Below, one piece after another: positions 17,120 through 25,304 of a stretch of 37,979 nt of DNA. Position 1 is the first letter of the stretch. Every line of letters begins with the position of its first letter. The stretch covers positions 1 to 37,979 of the forward strand of contig JAGMCN010000059.1 of the NCBI GenBank assembly GCA_023129235.1. The letters are read 5' to 3'. The stretch comes from Caldifarciminota bacterium (GTDB taxonomy: Bacteria > Hydrothermota > UBA3073 > JACQXS01). The notes beneath the pieces were generated by a model, which searched no databases, had not been told where the DNA came from, and saw nothing but the letters and a program-made list of their open reading frames with translations. The position numbers were made by a program, and so were the translations under genes.

Positions 17120-17960
17120 TCCACCCTGGAAGCACCTTTGACCCCGGAGAGGAGTATTTCATCCGCGGAGACTGGCCGGAACTTCCAGGAAGGAAGGAAC
17201 TAAATCTTTTGGGACCGCCAAGGATTTGCACCTTGGATAATATAGAATGGCTAATGACTAATATGGTTTCAGAAGGTCTCTACTCGGTGCTAAGACTTTA
17301 TGCCCAATGCCAAGCCTCGTTAGTTTCACTACTCCTGCACACGGATTGTAGTTACTTGTCACCACCCGCCTTCCCGGTATGGCTATATCTTACGTATAGT
17401 GTCTACCTATTCCACCACAGTCCCATAATTTCCTCAGGGCGGAGCTCGCACTAGCAAAACGAGCACCACCAGAAGAAACTAAGTTCCGTTCTGTCAATAT
17501 ACCGTTGTAGTTAACTCTATACCACCAATTGGACTTTGGTATATTGCCTTAGTTCTTCTGTTCTACCTATAAAATACGGATTCGATCCCCTCACCCTCAA
17601 CACTATGATTTCAAGACGAAACACCGTTCTCCAAATGTTGAGAGGCCTCGCAAACATTCCAGCAATAACGCTGAAGGTGAGAGGAACTAATTCTTTCTGG
17701 CAGAGACACATATATTGCAAGCCATCAGTCCATCGAATCTTTAACGATTCCCTAGACAGATGAGCTATCCCTGTTCAAAGGGGGTGGATTAATATGAGAA
17801 TGACTTGGATCCGCGTAGATTAAGTCTCTGCCTTAGTAGCGTTTTTACACGCTCTTTGTTGCTTGGATCGTTAACGCCACTCTTATAATACACATATCCC
17901 ACCCGGAAAGAATTATCTCTTTAGTGGAGTCAAAATCTTTGTCTGAAATTTATTTACTCT
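17120..17960 (-). ncRNA. Candidate large structured non-coding RNA island
   Basis: Raised GC relative to flanks, no convincing CDS, many long perfect or wobble-compensated helices on the minus strand. Confidence 0.55.
17210..17424 (-). ncRNA. tRNA-Leu-like domain interrupted by ~130 nt
   Basis: 5' half GGGACTG-TG-GTGGAATAGGTAGACAC-CTATA-CGTAAGA-TATAG; 3' half CCAAGG-TGCAAAT-CCTTGG-CGGTCCC-A; 7/7 acceptor pairing GGGACTG/CGGTCCC. Confidence 0.45.
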
Positions 17961-18237
17961 TTGGGTCAGTTTGCCCAGTTGTTATTTCTTGACTTTGAGT
18001 TGCGGCTAGTTTTCGTAGTGATTCTTCAAGAACCTTTTTAATTCCGTGACTTGCTTTACAGAATCTAATTCTGATAAGGTCTTTTACTGCTTTATTTTGA
18101 CGTTCATTAACTATTGAACTATCTATGATAGTTAAAACTTGACCAACTAATTGACAATTAACTTCTTCTGAAATTGTCCCTCTGATAAAATATAGTAGAT
18201 TTTCAAAGGGATTTTCATGAATAATTTTATTTGACAT
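17950..18237 (-). CDS. Hypothetical protein flanked by a 14-bp inverted repeat
   Basis: 95-aa ORF between TTTAGTGGAGTCAA (17920-17933) and TTGACTCCACTAAA (18259-18272). Confidence 0.6.
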   Translation of the reverse strand: MSNKIIHENPFENLLYFIRGTISEEVNCQLVGQVLTIIDSSIVNERQNKAVKDLIRIRFCKASHGIKKVLEESLRKLAATQSQEITTGQTDPKSK

Positions 18238-18380
18238 GACTTGAACTAAGACTCCGACTTGACTCCACTAAACAAACAACTAAAAGAAAGGTGGAAGACA
18301 GAGATAGGTCCAGATCCAATACACAAAGGGAGGTAAAAACAATTCCCTGTCTTCCATATTTTGAGGGAAGTTTTTTTAGG

Positions 18381-18521
18381 TTATTCTAACCACACGGCCT
18401 TGTTCTTTTTAAATATACACTCACTGCAAAGAACCATCGGAAAGCGTTTACAATATCCTATTTCTTTACCACAACTAAAACATTGGATCTTATTCCACTT
18501 ATGTTTATTAAAAAGCCCCAC
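18381..18521 (-). CDS. Zinc-ribbon microprotein (46 aa, GTG start), below the ORF-track cut-off
   Basis: AAGGAGG SD; VGLFNKHKWNKIQCFSCGKEIGYCKRFPMVLCSECIFKKNKAVWLE*; paralog-like to 16946-17110. Confidence 0.7.
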   Translation of the reverse strand: MGLFNKHKWNKIQCFSCGKEIGYCKRFPMVLCSECIFKKNKAVWLE

Positions 18522-18557
18522 CTTAGACTTCACCTCCTTGAAGTTTTAAAGAGCAAT

Positions 18558-18848
18558 TCACTTCTTTTTCTTTCTTGATTTCTTTGCCTTTGAAGTTTTC
18601 TTATTTTCATTATCCCATTTACCCAAAGCGCTTGTCAACTCCTTAAGCATAATCTTGGTTCTTCTAGGTGGGATAATAATTCGATCTAGAAAGATTTGTC
18701 TTCTGTCTGTCTTATAATAAAAGTCAATCCCGAAGCTGTCTTTTAGAAATGAGATCTGGGCTTTGTTAGAATATCTTCCTTTGAGTTCCTTAATTTTTGC
18801 TCGTATCTGGATCTGGTTCTCTTTGTTGGGAAAGGGTTGATTGAACAT
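18558..18848 (-). CDS. Hypothetical basic protein
   Basis: ORF; K-rich C-terminus. Confidence 0.55.
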   Translation of the reverse strand: MFNQPFPNKENQIQIRAKIKELKGRYSNKAQISFLKDSFGIDFYYKTDRRQIFLDRIIIPPRRTKIMLKELTSALGKWDNENKKTSKAKKSRKKKK

Positions 18849-19536
18849 GATTTAATTGATCTTGATATTGTTTAAGTTTTGAAGCGAATCTTTTCTTCCA
18901 GTTGCTTGACGCAGCAGATACTGTAGTTCTGGATGGAGTATTCATTTTGGGAGCTGGACCCATGCTTCCTAAGGAAGCGCCTTGTCCAGCCTGCCATACC
19001 GGATGTTTTGAAAGATCATCTGCTTTAAGTTCATCCCGTTCAATTAATTTATATCGTTTAAGTTGAAGAGTATTAGCTTGAATTCGATAAATTTTAGAAG
19101 CTAATTCTAAAGCTTTAGTCCAACACTTGTTACTTCGTTCTTGAGTAGTTCCAAACATTTCTCGATCCATGAGCTTGTTATGTAATTCCTCAGATATCTC
19201 TTTATTTTGTTCAGTAAGTTTCTCTTCCTGTCGAAAGATTGTTCTCATCTTAGTACATAACTTCTTTTCTAAAAGCATCGAAGTATCTGGTGTATAACTA
19301 GCTATACAAAAACCATCTAAACAAGGTTCGAGACAAATTTCTATTTCGTTGGGTCTGTCAAGAAAACTGAAGTAATGACGACTGGTTCCTTTAAGATGAA
19401 TAATCTTAAAATCAATTCGTTCTAAATCAGTTGAACGCATCGTTGAAGTTGTGGTACCGGAATAACCATTGGATGGATAGCCTTCTGTTTGATCATGGTA
19501 TTCCCATAAATTAGAATCTGGATCGCAAGTAGCCAT
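18790..19536 (-). CDS. Hypothetical protein
   Basis: Long ORF. Confidence 0.65.
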   Translation of the reverse strand: MATCDPDSNLWEYHDQTEGYPSNGYSGTTTSTMRSTDLERIDFKIIHLKGTSRHYFSFLDRPNEIEICLEPCLDGFCIASYTPDTSMLLEKKLCTKMRTIFRQEEKLTEQNKEISEELHNKLMDREMFGTTQERSNKCWTKALELASKIYRIQANTLQLKRYKLIERDELKADDLSKHPVWQAGQGASLGSMGPAPKMNTPSRTTVSAASSNWKKRFASKLKQYQDQLNHVQSTLSQQREPDPDTSKN

Positions 19537-19537
19537 A

Positions 19538-19747
19538 TTATTTCGCTCTTGCTATTATCCGACCTGCAAGCCGAAGATTTTCAACGATCTTATCGAATCT
19601 CTTTTTTGCTTCCTCGTCTAAGAGAACTTCGGTGTTTTGCAAGTCAAGACAAGCACTAAGCTTTTCCTGAATATATTTAGTTTCAAAAGCTTTCTTCTGA
19701 GCGAAGAGGGCTTTTAAGGTAATGATTGATTGTTGTTTCTGGTTCAT
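19538..19747 (-). CDS. Hypothetical protein
   Basis: ORF in operon. Confidence 0.55.
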   Translation of the reverse strand: MNQKQQSIITLKALFAQKKAFETKYIQEKLSACLDLQNTEVLLDEEAKKRFDKIVENLRLAGRIIARAK

Positions 19748-20454
19748 TAAATTTTTAAGAGAGTCCCTACGGCCTCTCGAAAGCTAATGTTATTTTGCTT
19801 CATAAGAAAATTAATAGGGTTGCCCTTCCAAGTACAGCCATGACAATAAAGTATATTGGATTTTCTGATCCAGTGAAGCGAAGGAATTTTGTCTTCATGA
19901 AAGGGGCATTTACACATATTTGCCCGATTGAATTTTAGGAAGTAATCAAAAGGAATTCGTTTGGCATATTCAATCTCTGCAGGAGAGAGATGTTTAGATG
20001 AGAATTTCTTTCCTTCTTCAAGAAACATCTGTTCAAATAGTAATCGTTTTCTCTTTGACTGTAATCGATGCAGGCCTGATAATGCCAATCCTGATTCTCG
20101 TAAAGCCCAAGGGATCCGAAGATCTTCATAATTAAGATAGACATTTTCGATTTCTGAACTAAGCTGACTTATCTGGGGTTTTATATATTGTAATCGAGCC
20201 TCCTTGATTTCTTCAGGATAAGTTTCTTTGATCTCTTTCTTAAATTCTTGAACCTGTTTCGCGATTTTAAAATGCTGATCTTCATAATCTTTCTTACAAT
20301 CCCATTCTCGTCTAAGAGCTTCGTGTTCGATCTGATCAATTTTCTCGACATCTTCCTCTTCAAGACATTTGAGCATATCAAGAAATCTAAGAAAACCAGG
20401 TATTTTTCTTGTGTATTTCCATAGCCTAATCAATTTTGATATCTTCACGGGCAT
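19747..20454 (-). CDS. DNA primase-like protein with C-terminal CHC2-type zinc finger
   Basis: CKCPFHEDKIPSLHWIRKSNILYCHGCTWKGNPINFLMKQNNISFREAVGTL. Confidence 0.85.
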   Translation of the reverse strand: MPVKISKLIRLWKYTRKIPGFLRFLDMLKCLEEEDVEKIDQIEHEALRREWDCKKDYEDQHFKIAKQVQEFKKEIKETYPEEIKEARLQYIKPQISQLSSEIENVYLNYEDLRIPWALRESGLALSGLHRLQSKRKRLLFEQMFLEEGKKFSSKHLSPAEIEYAKRIPFDYFLKFNRANMCKCPFHEDKIPSLHWIRKSNILYCHGCTWKGNPINFLMKQNNISFREAVGTLLKI

Positions 20455-21235
20455 AGAATCGTTTATCTCTATAAAGCAATGTTACGACCTTTCCGATAGT
20501 CCCCATCCTCCGATGTTTTAAAATGATAACTTTAGTTTCATTAGAGTATGTGGGACTTCCAGGAAGCTTAGTTCTTTGTATCGCAAGAGTAGCGTCTGCT
20601 TCCTGTGTTATAAATGAAGAATCTCTAATATTTTCTAAGCCTGGAGGTTGATCGCCTCTAGGCATAGATGTGTGAGCAATAAGAAATAAGGTAATCTTAT
20701 ATCTTAATGCCATACTCTTAAGACTTCTTACAATCGTTCCTATCTCAAGAGACGGATGTCTAATCTGAGCTAGATCTATGAGGAAATGAAGATGATCGAT
20801 CATTACTACCTTGATTCGGTATTTCATTATCGCCTCTAGTATTCTCTCTTCTATCCAATGCATAGCACTGCCCTTAAGTTCTTTTGGAAGATAGAATAGT
20901 GGTAACTCTTTGAACTTTGAAAAGAACTGGGCCGCCGTCATCTCATATGAAAACCATAAAGTCTTTACTTTTTGTTCAAGGAAATTCTCAGTTAAGGACT
21001 GGAGAAAACTAGTCTTTCCATGGCCAGTATAACCAGTAACGATAATCAGTTCTCCTTCCTCAAATCCTCCTGAGAATTTATCTAGATCCTCAAAGCCAGA
21101 AGAGAATGAACTAATCTCGTCTTTTCGTTTATCAAGATCATCCTTAAAATCCTTAGATGATATTACGGCGTCTGTGCCTTTGTATTTTTTAAGCCGCTCA
21201 AGTTTATTGAGTTGGGCCTGGTTGAGAGAACTCAT
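20426..21235 (-). CDS. dnaB: DnaB-like replicative helicase (RecA-fold)
   Basis: GELIIVTGYTGHGKTSFLQSL Walker A, WFSYEM, VVMIDHLHFL Walker B, LIAHTSMPRGD, IRDSSFITQEADATLAIQR. Confidence 0.9.
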   Translation of the reverse strand: MSSLNQAQLNKLERLKKYKGTDAVISSKDFKDDLDKRKDEISSFSSGFEDLDKFSGGFEEGELIIVTGYTGHGKTSFLQSLTENFLEQKVKTLWFSYEMTAAQFFSKFKELPLFYLPKELKGSAMHWIEERILEAIMKYRIKVVMIDHLHFLIDLAQIRHPSLEIGTIVRSLKSMALRYKITLFLIAHTSMPRGDQPPGLENIRDSSFITQEADATLAIQRTKLPGSPTYSNETKVIILKHRRMGTIGKVVTLLYRDKRFYAREDIKID

Positions 21236-21548
21236 CTTTTTTTTCTTTAGATAAATTTCGAGATGCGTCTTCTCTCTCTTTAACTTGCTTATCTAATTCC
21301 TCTTTAGATACAGAAGGATGGCTTGCAGTTATCTTACCAGCATCTGGATCTTCTCCTTTAAGAATACAAATCAAGTCATGCTTAAAAATTTCAAGATTAA
21401 CTACACAAACAGGACCCCAACGGTTGATTTGAAAATCTACGTATTTTTCAAGCTCTGCAATTAGTCTTTCTTCTCCTATCTTATCAGTAGGTAAGGCGGT
21501 GAAAGCTTCTTTCTCTGTCTCTCTTTTTTTAATTTTCTTGGTTGGCAT
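21204..21548 (-). CDS. Hypothetical protein
   Basis: ORF in replication operon. Confidence 0.55.
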   Translation of the reverse strand: MPTKKIKKRETEKEAFTALPTDKIGEERLIAELEKYVDFQINRWGPVCVVNLEIFKHDLICILKGEDPDAGKITASHPSVSKEELDKQVKEREDASRNLSKEKKDEFSQPGPTQ

Positions 21549-21592
21549 GGGTTTAAATTATATTAATAGAAGGCAGGTTCGACTAATCCCAC

Positions 21593-22300
21593 CTACTTTC
21601 CTTTATAAATCAGATCGTCAACAATCTCAACTTCTTTATCCCAAGCTCCCAAAACGAAGAACCACTTTCCAAAGGGCGAGCCTACCAAAAGTATAGGGTC
21701 TTTTCTAGTTTCTTTTCCCCCTGAGTCTATTATTAGCTTTATAACTGGCTTATCATTTCTAACCTTATCATAAGCACTTATAAATTTCTCTAGCTCATCA
21801 AAGGCCTCCATTGGAACAGTCTTGTAATATGAATCGAAATTAACTAATTTTACTTTATATTTTTTACACAGAGCTTCAATCTTTGGGAAAGTAGTGGTTG
21901 ACCACCGAAACTTTCCTTGATGTTTCAGATATTTCTTTCTTGCTAATAAGAATTTGAGAGCTTCTTCTTCATCATCAGCCGGAAGCTCAAGCTCTTCCTC
22001 TAGGAATTTCTTTCGTTTTTTAACAATTTCAATCTGGCTATCAAGATTTCTAAGATCAACTTTTGGTTCCTTCGAAAGTATCTCTTTAAAGATTTCAACA
22101 GGTCTCTTTTCAATTCTAGAATCTTTCTTCTTTTTTCTTTTCCCAGAAGAAGTACTATCAGTATAAGTAACGAATTCTTCGACGGCAATGGATTCTGCTT
22201 CAGAAATACCATATCTCGCACTCCATCCGGAGCGATATAAATATGATCTCTTTTTTTTAGCTTTTAATTTCCTTATGAATTTTCTTAGTTCTGATATCAT
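21593..22300 (-). CDS. Hypothetical protein
   Basis: Long ORF. Confidence 0.65.
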   Translation of the reverse strand: MISELRKFIRKLKAKKKRSYLYRSGWSARYGISEAESIAVEEFVTYTDSTSSGKRKKKKDSRIEKRPVEIFKEILSKEPKVDLRNLDSQIEIVKKRKKFLEEELELPADDEEEALKFLLARKKYLKHQGKFRWSTTTFPKIEALCKKYKVKLVNFDSYYKTVPMEAFDELEKFISAYDKVRNDKPVIKLIIDSGGKETRKDPILLVGSPFGKWFFVLGAWDKEVEIVDDLIYKGK

Positions 22301-22346
22301 ATATTTTATAGATAATTTTCTTAGGGACTCGACTAGATCCCGTTTA

Positions 22347-22604
22347 TTATTTAGGTTTAAGTTTCCAGATTCTCTTAATGTATGCTAACGGAATTTTATT
22401 AAGATCATTCCATTCTTGATTTTTTTCATAGTAAGAGGAAGCAAGCACGAGACATTCAGAATCTTTGAATATCAGCCATCCTACTGTCTCAATCAAGAAG
22501 TCCTCATTTATCCATTTCTTTACTTCCTCCATGGTTCGCCACTTACCTGAATTCCCACAGACATCTACCCAGACTACTTTTACTAGTTCTAATTTTTTAA
22601 GCAT
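22347..22604 (-). CDS. Hypothetical phage protein
   Basis: WINEDFLIETVGWLIFKDSECLVLASSY resembles common small phage proteins. Confidence 0.6.
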   Translation of the reverse strand: MLKKLELVKVVWVDVCGNSGKWRTMEEVKKWINEDFLIETVGWLIFKDSECLVLASSYYEKNQEWNDLNKIPLAYIKRIWKLKPK

Positions 22605-22625
22605 TTCTTTTTATATGTTATGAAC

Positions 22626-22706
22626 TTGACAAAATCTCGTCTTATATTTAAAGTAGTGAAATTCACTTGCTCCCGTATATCCAAATTAGGACGGGAGTTT
22701 TCTTTT
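22626..22706 (+). ncRNA. Candidate short plus-strand sRNA unit (promoter + hairpin + terminator)
   Basis: TTGACA-17-TAAAGT at 22626-22654; AGTGAAATTCACT at 22655-22667; CTCCCGT...ACGGGAG-TTTTCTTTT at 22670-22706. Confidence 0.45.
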
Positions 22707-22717
22707 AGTTATATATT

Positions 22718-23239
22718 CTATTGCTTTAAAAACTTCTCTAAATATTTAAGAGGTTCTTTTTCTAAGACCAGTTCCTGAAGGTGGTCCTTCCAACCTTGTA
22801 GTAATCTAATATTATGTGAAGAAGCAAGAATTCCTATGTATCCCGCTAATTTTATATTATCAGTTTTACCAGTATCTTCCTGGTCGTAATAAATAACATT
22901 ATTTATTTTAGATGCAGTACAGTGTTTTTTACAACGATATACAGGAGTCTTTGCTGAATCTGCTTGATAGTGGTCAACTTCCCATTCGTGTTTAATTTTA
23001 GACAAAGGAATTTCCCATCTTCTCTCTCCCCATAATGCTTTAGCAAAATCGTGGAAGAAGATAAGAGCGTAATAACCACATTCAAAAGTATCTCGATAAA
23101 TTAGCCCAATAGGTTCAATAACCTCATAGTTTTTTAATTTCTTTCTTTTTGCTTCTTTATAAGCACCCACTAATTCTTTTCTATACCCATTTTTTACAGC
23201 TTTCTCTATTGCTTTTTTTAAGATTTCTTCGCTAGTCAT
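22718..23239 (-). CDS. Hypothetical protein (start corrected to MTSEEIL)
   Basis: ORF; upstream MVEY is encoded by the repeated leader GTGGTAGAATATATG. Confidence 0.6.
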   Translation of the reverse strand: MTSEEILKKAIEKAVKNGYRKELVGAYKEAKRKKLKNYEVIEPIGLIYRDTFECGYYALIFFHDFAKALWGERRWEIPLSKIKHEWEVDHYQADSAKTPVYRCKKHCTASKINNVIYYDQEDTGKTDNIKLAGYIGILASSHNIRLLQGWKDHLQELVLEKEPLKYLEKFLKQ

Positions 23240-23244
23240 ATATT

Positions 23245-23451
23245 CTACCACTTTAAAAATTTATACCTTTTTTTCTGATAGTATTTACAATTATTATTCC
23301 TGTTTTGTTTTTCAAAATCATCGATGATTGGTGCATATCTGCGCATTGGAGTATCTATTTCTTTTAATTTCTTCTTGCAATAATAACCTCTATAACATGA
23401 GTCTGTATATCCTAACCACCTACAATTTTTACAATATACTTTCTTAGCCAT
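23245..23451 (-). CDS. Small Cys-rich protein (start corrected to MAKKVYC)
   Basis: YCKNCRWLGYTDSCYRGYYCKKK; same GTGGTAGAATATATG leader. Confidence 0.6.
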   Translation of the reverse strand: MAKKVYCKNCRWLGYTDSCYRGYYCKKKLKEIDTPMRRYAPIIDDFEKQNRNNNCKYYQKKRYKFLKW

Positions 23452-23485
23452 ATATTCTACCACTAGGTTTATTTTTAATAATAGA

Positions 23486-23632
23486 TTAGCCAATACAAAT
23501 TACTTTATTCTTTGGTGTGCATTTAGGACATCGCCAAAGATAACCAGTATATTTTTTAGCAATAGAGTCTTTTGCTTCTATAAGTTTTGCCCCGCAGTTA
23601 AGACATTTCTTTATTTTCTTTTTCTTCTTCAT
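23486..23632 (-). CDS. Zinc-ribbon microprotein (48 aa), below the ORF-track cut-off
   Basis: MKKKKKIKKCLNCGAKLIEAKDSIAKKYTGYLWRCPKCTPKNKVICIG*. Confidence 0.7.
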   Translation of the reverse strand: MKKKKKIKKCLNCGAKLIEAKDSIAKKYTGYLWRCPKCTPKNKVICIG

Positions 23633-23637
23633 ATAGT

Positions 23638-23952
23638 TTACACTTCTTTAAGGAATTTTTTAATTTTCTTAACTGCGTCAATACAAGTAGGTGTGTTAAT
23701 TATAATTTGGTCTATCTTAATTATTAAATCTTTTCTAAACTTGAGATGTCGATCTAAGTAAAAACTATCTACCTCAAAGAGAATTTGGTCAGCAGTCTTC
23801 TCAATAATTTCTTTCTCCTTTGGTGCCATATATTCTTTGTAATCTATTATTCCTTTGAACTTCTTTTTCCAAGTCAAATTAAGATCTATGATTCTGTCGT
23901 TGAAATCTGCTAAAATATCGGATAATTTATTTTTGAGTTTTATTTTTTCCAT
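23638..23952 (-). CDS. Hypothetical protein
   Basis: ORF. Confidence 0.55.
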   Translation of the reverse strand: MEKIKLKNKLSDILADFNDRIIDLNLTWKKKFKGIIDYKEYMAPKEKEIIEKTADQILFEVDSFYLDRHLKFRKDLIIKIDQIIINTPTCIDAVKKIKKFLKEV

Positions 23953-24010
23953 AATTCTTTGTTTACTAACTAGTGAGAATTATCAGCTTAATTCTGGGGT
24001 CAAAGTTAGT

Positions 24011-24286
24011 TTATATTCGTATCATTACGTCTCCTGACCTTTCGTAATGTTTGTGACGGCGAAGCTCCTTTACTGTATCTTCAAGTTCTTCTATCCTTTC
24101 TTGAAGAGTAAGGTCATTTGGGTCGTCACTCTCTCCCAAAATTCCCCTGAATGGTTCTCGGTTTCGTAGTTCTTCGAGAGCCTCATCTAACTTTTCCCAA
24201 TCGGTTTCTCCGTTTGGATCTTTATCTGCTTGTTTTTCTAATTTACTTATGAGTTCTAATAACTCAATGGTTGTCTTGTTCTCCAT
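24011..24286 (-). CDS. Hypothetical acidic coiled-coil protein
   Basis: ORF, heptad-like ELEDTVKELRRH. Confidence 0.55.
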   Translation of the reverse strand: MENKTTIELLELISKLEKQADKDPNGETDWEKLDEALEELRNREPFRGILGESDDPNDLTLQERIEELEDTVKELRRHKHYERSGDVMIRI

Positions 24287-24351
24287 AAAGTTTTGTTAAC
24301 CCCAGAATAAAACTAACTATTCTTTATTTGATTCTTAATAGCACATTTCAA

Positions 24352-24468
24352 CTAATCTTTATTAAGCCAATTACCCAACAAACCCATGAACTTAAGCCAT
24401 ACACAAACTCCAAATGGAATCGCAAATGATAATGCTATTAAGATTAAAAGAATTATAATATCCTCCAT
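24352..24468 (-). CDS. 38-aa single-span membrane microprotein
   Basis: MEDIIILLILIALSFAIPFGVCVWLKFMGLLGNWLNKD*. Confidence 0.5.
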   Translation of the reverse strand: MEDIIILLILIALSFAIPFGVCVWLKFMGLLGNWLNKD

Positions 24469-24474
24469 AATTAA

Positions 24475-24774
24475 TTATTCTTCACACATTGCTTTTATCA
24501 ATGGGACTAAAGTTGGTTCACCCATAGCTCCATCAATCGCATAGTTAAACTCTAAAGCACCAACTAACTGTTGTCTTATAATTAGCGCTATATCCTCAGT
24601 AGTTAGCCCTAAACATTTACAGCTTTCTATTCTTTCTATTCTTTCAATCACTTTAGAAGTCTGTTGAATCGTAATTTCCTGATCCATATAATGGATAGTA
24701 GAAATCATTAATCCCGACTGGTAAATAAGCAGAGCGAGCAAACCTATTATGATAAAATTCTTTTCTTTGTCCAT
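24475..24774 (-). CDS. Membrane-anchored hypothetical protein
   Basis: N-terminal hydrophobic IIIGLLALLIYQSGLMI. Confidence 0.55.
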   Translation of the reverse strand: MDKEKNFIIIGLLALLIYQSGLMISTIHYMDQEITIQQTSKVIERIERIESCKCLGLTTEDIALIIRQQLVGALEFNYAIDGAMGEPTLVPLIKAMCEE

Positions 24775-24777
24775 AAT

Positions 24778-25068
24778 CTATTTGACTTTGATTATTATCT
24801 TAGCAATTTTATTTAATTCTTTATCAAGGGCGCCCTCATCCATTTCATCATCTACTACAATATCGACCTTCATTGAGCATTTAGGAACAATAGTTGCTTT
24901 TAAGCCTAACTTCCTAACCCACATTTCAGCATAATCAACTCCGCCTCCGGACCAAATAATCATATCCCAGCCTTGTTTTTCAAACCATCTAAACAAATCT
25001 ATAACTTCATATTTAGGTTTATCGAATTCGTCTATTAAAGTGTAATCTATATCGAATGCTATTTTCAT
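24778..25068 (-). CDS. HAD-superfamily phosphatase
   Basis: MKIAFDIDYTLID (DxDxT), IIWSGGG, VDIVVDDEMDE. Confidence 0.8.
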   Translation of the reverse strand: MKIAFDIDYTLIDEFDKPKYEVIDLFRWFEKQGWDMIIWSGGGVDYAEMWVRKLGLKATIVPKCSMKVDIVVDDEMDEGALDKELNKIAKIIIKVK

Positions 25069-25069
25069 A

Positions 25070-25303
25070 TTATTTATATTCTTTATAGCTATTTGGAATA
25101 CAAATTATTGAATGCAATGTCGCAGAATGTTTTGAGGTTGGTACGTACCAATAAAGACAATTCTTAGTATGATCTTCAAATGACCACCTCCATTCCAAAT
25201 GATATTTAGCTTCTCCATATCCTTTATAGAAAAGAGAAATACTAAATAATGAACCGAGTAAAAATGCTATTAAAATCGCTAGTGTTACTTTATATTTAGG
25301 CAT
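25070..25303 (-). CDS. Small membrane protein (start corrected to MPKYKV)
   Basis: VTLAILIAFLLGSLFSISLFY. Confidence 0.55.
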   Translation of the reverse strand: MPKYKVTLAILIAFLLGSLFSISLFYKGYGEAKYHLEWRWSFEDHTKNCLYWYVPTSKHSATLHSIICIPNSYKEYK

Positions 25304-25304
25304 C

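Noticed and set aside
16895-17763. ORFs 16895-17203 +, 17209-17454 +, 17536-17763 +, 17517-17720 -
   Set aside because: Lie across the structured RNA island, no RBS, non-protein-like composition; one is antisense to the 54-aa zinc-ribbon gene.
17700-17774. 76-nt tRNA candidate starting ACAGGGATAGCTC on minus
   Set aside because: Acceptor pairing is good (CAGGGA/TCTCTG) and length fits, but no T-arm and no 7-nt anticodon loop can be formed; kept only as part of the structured island.
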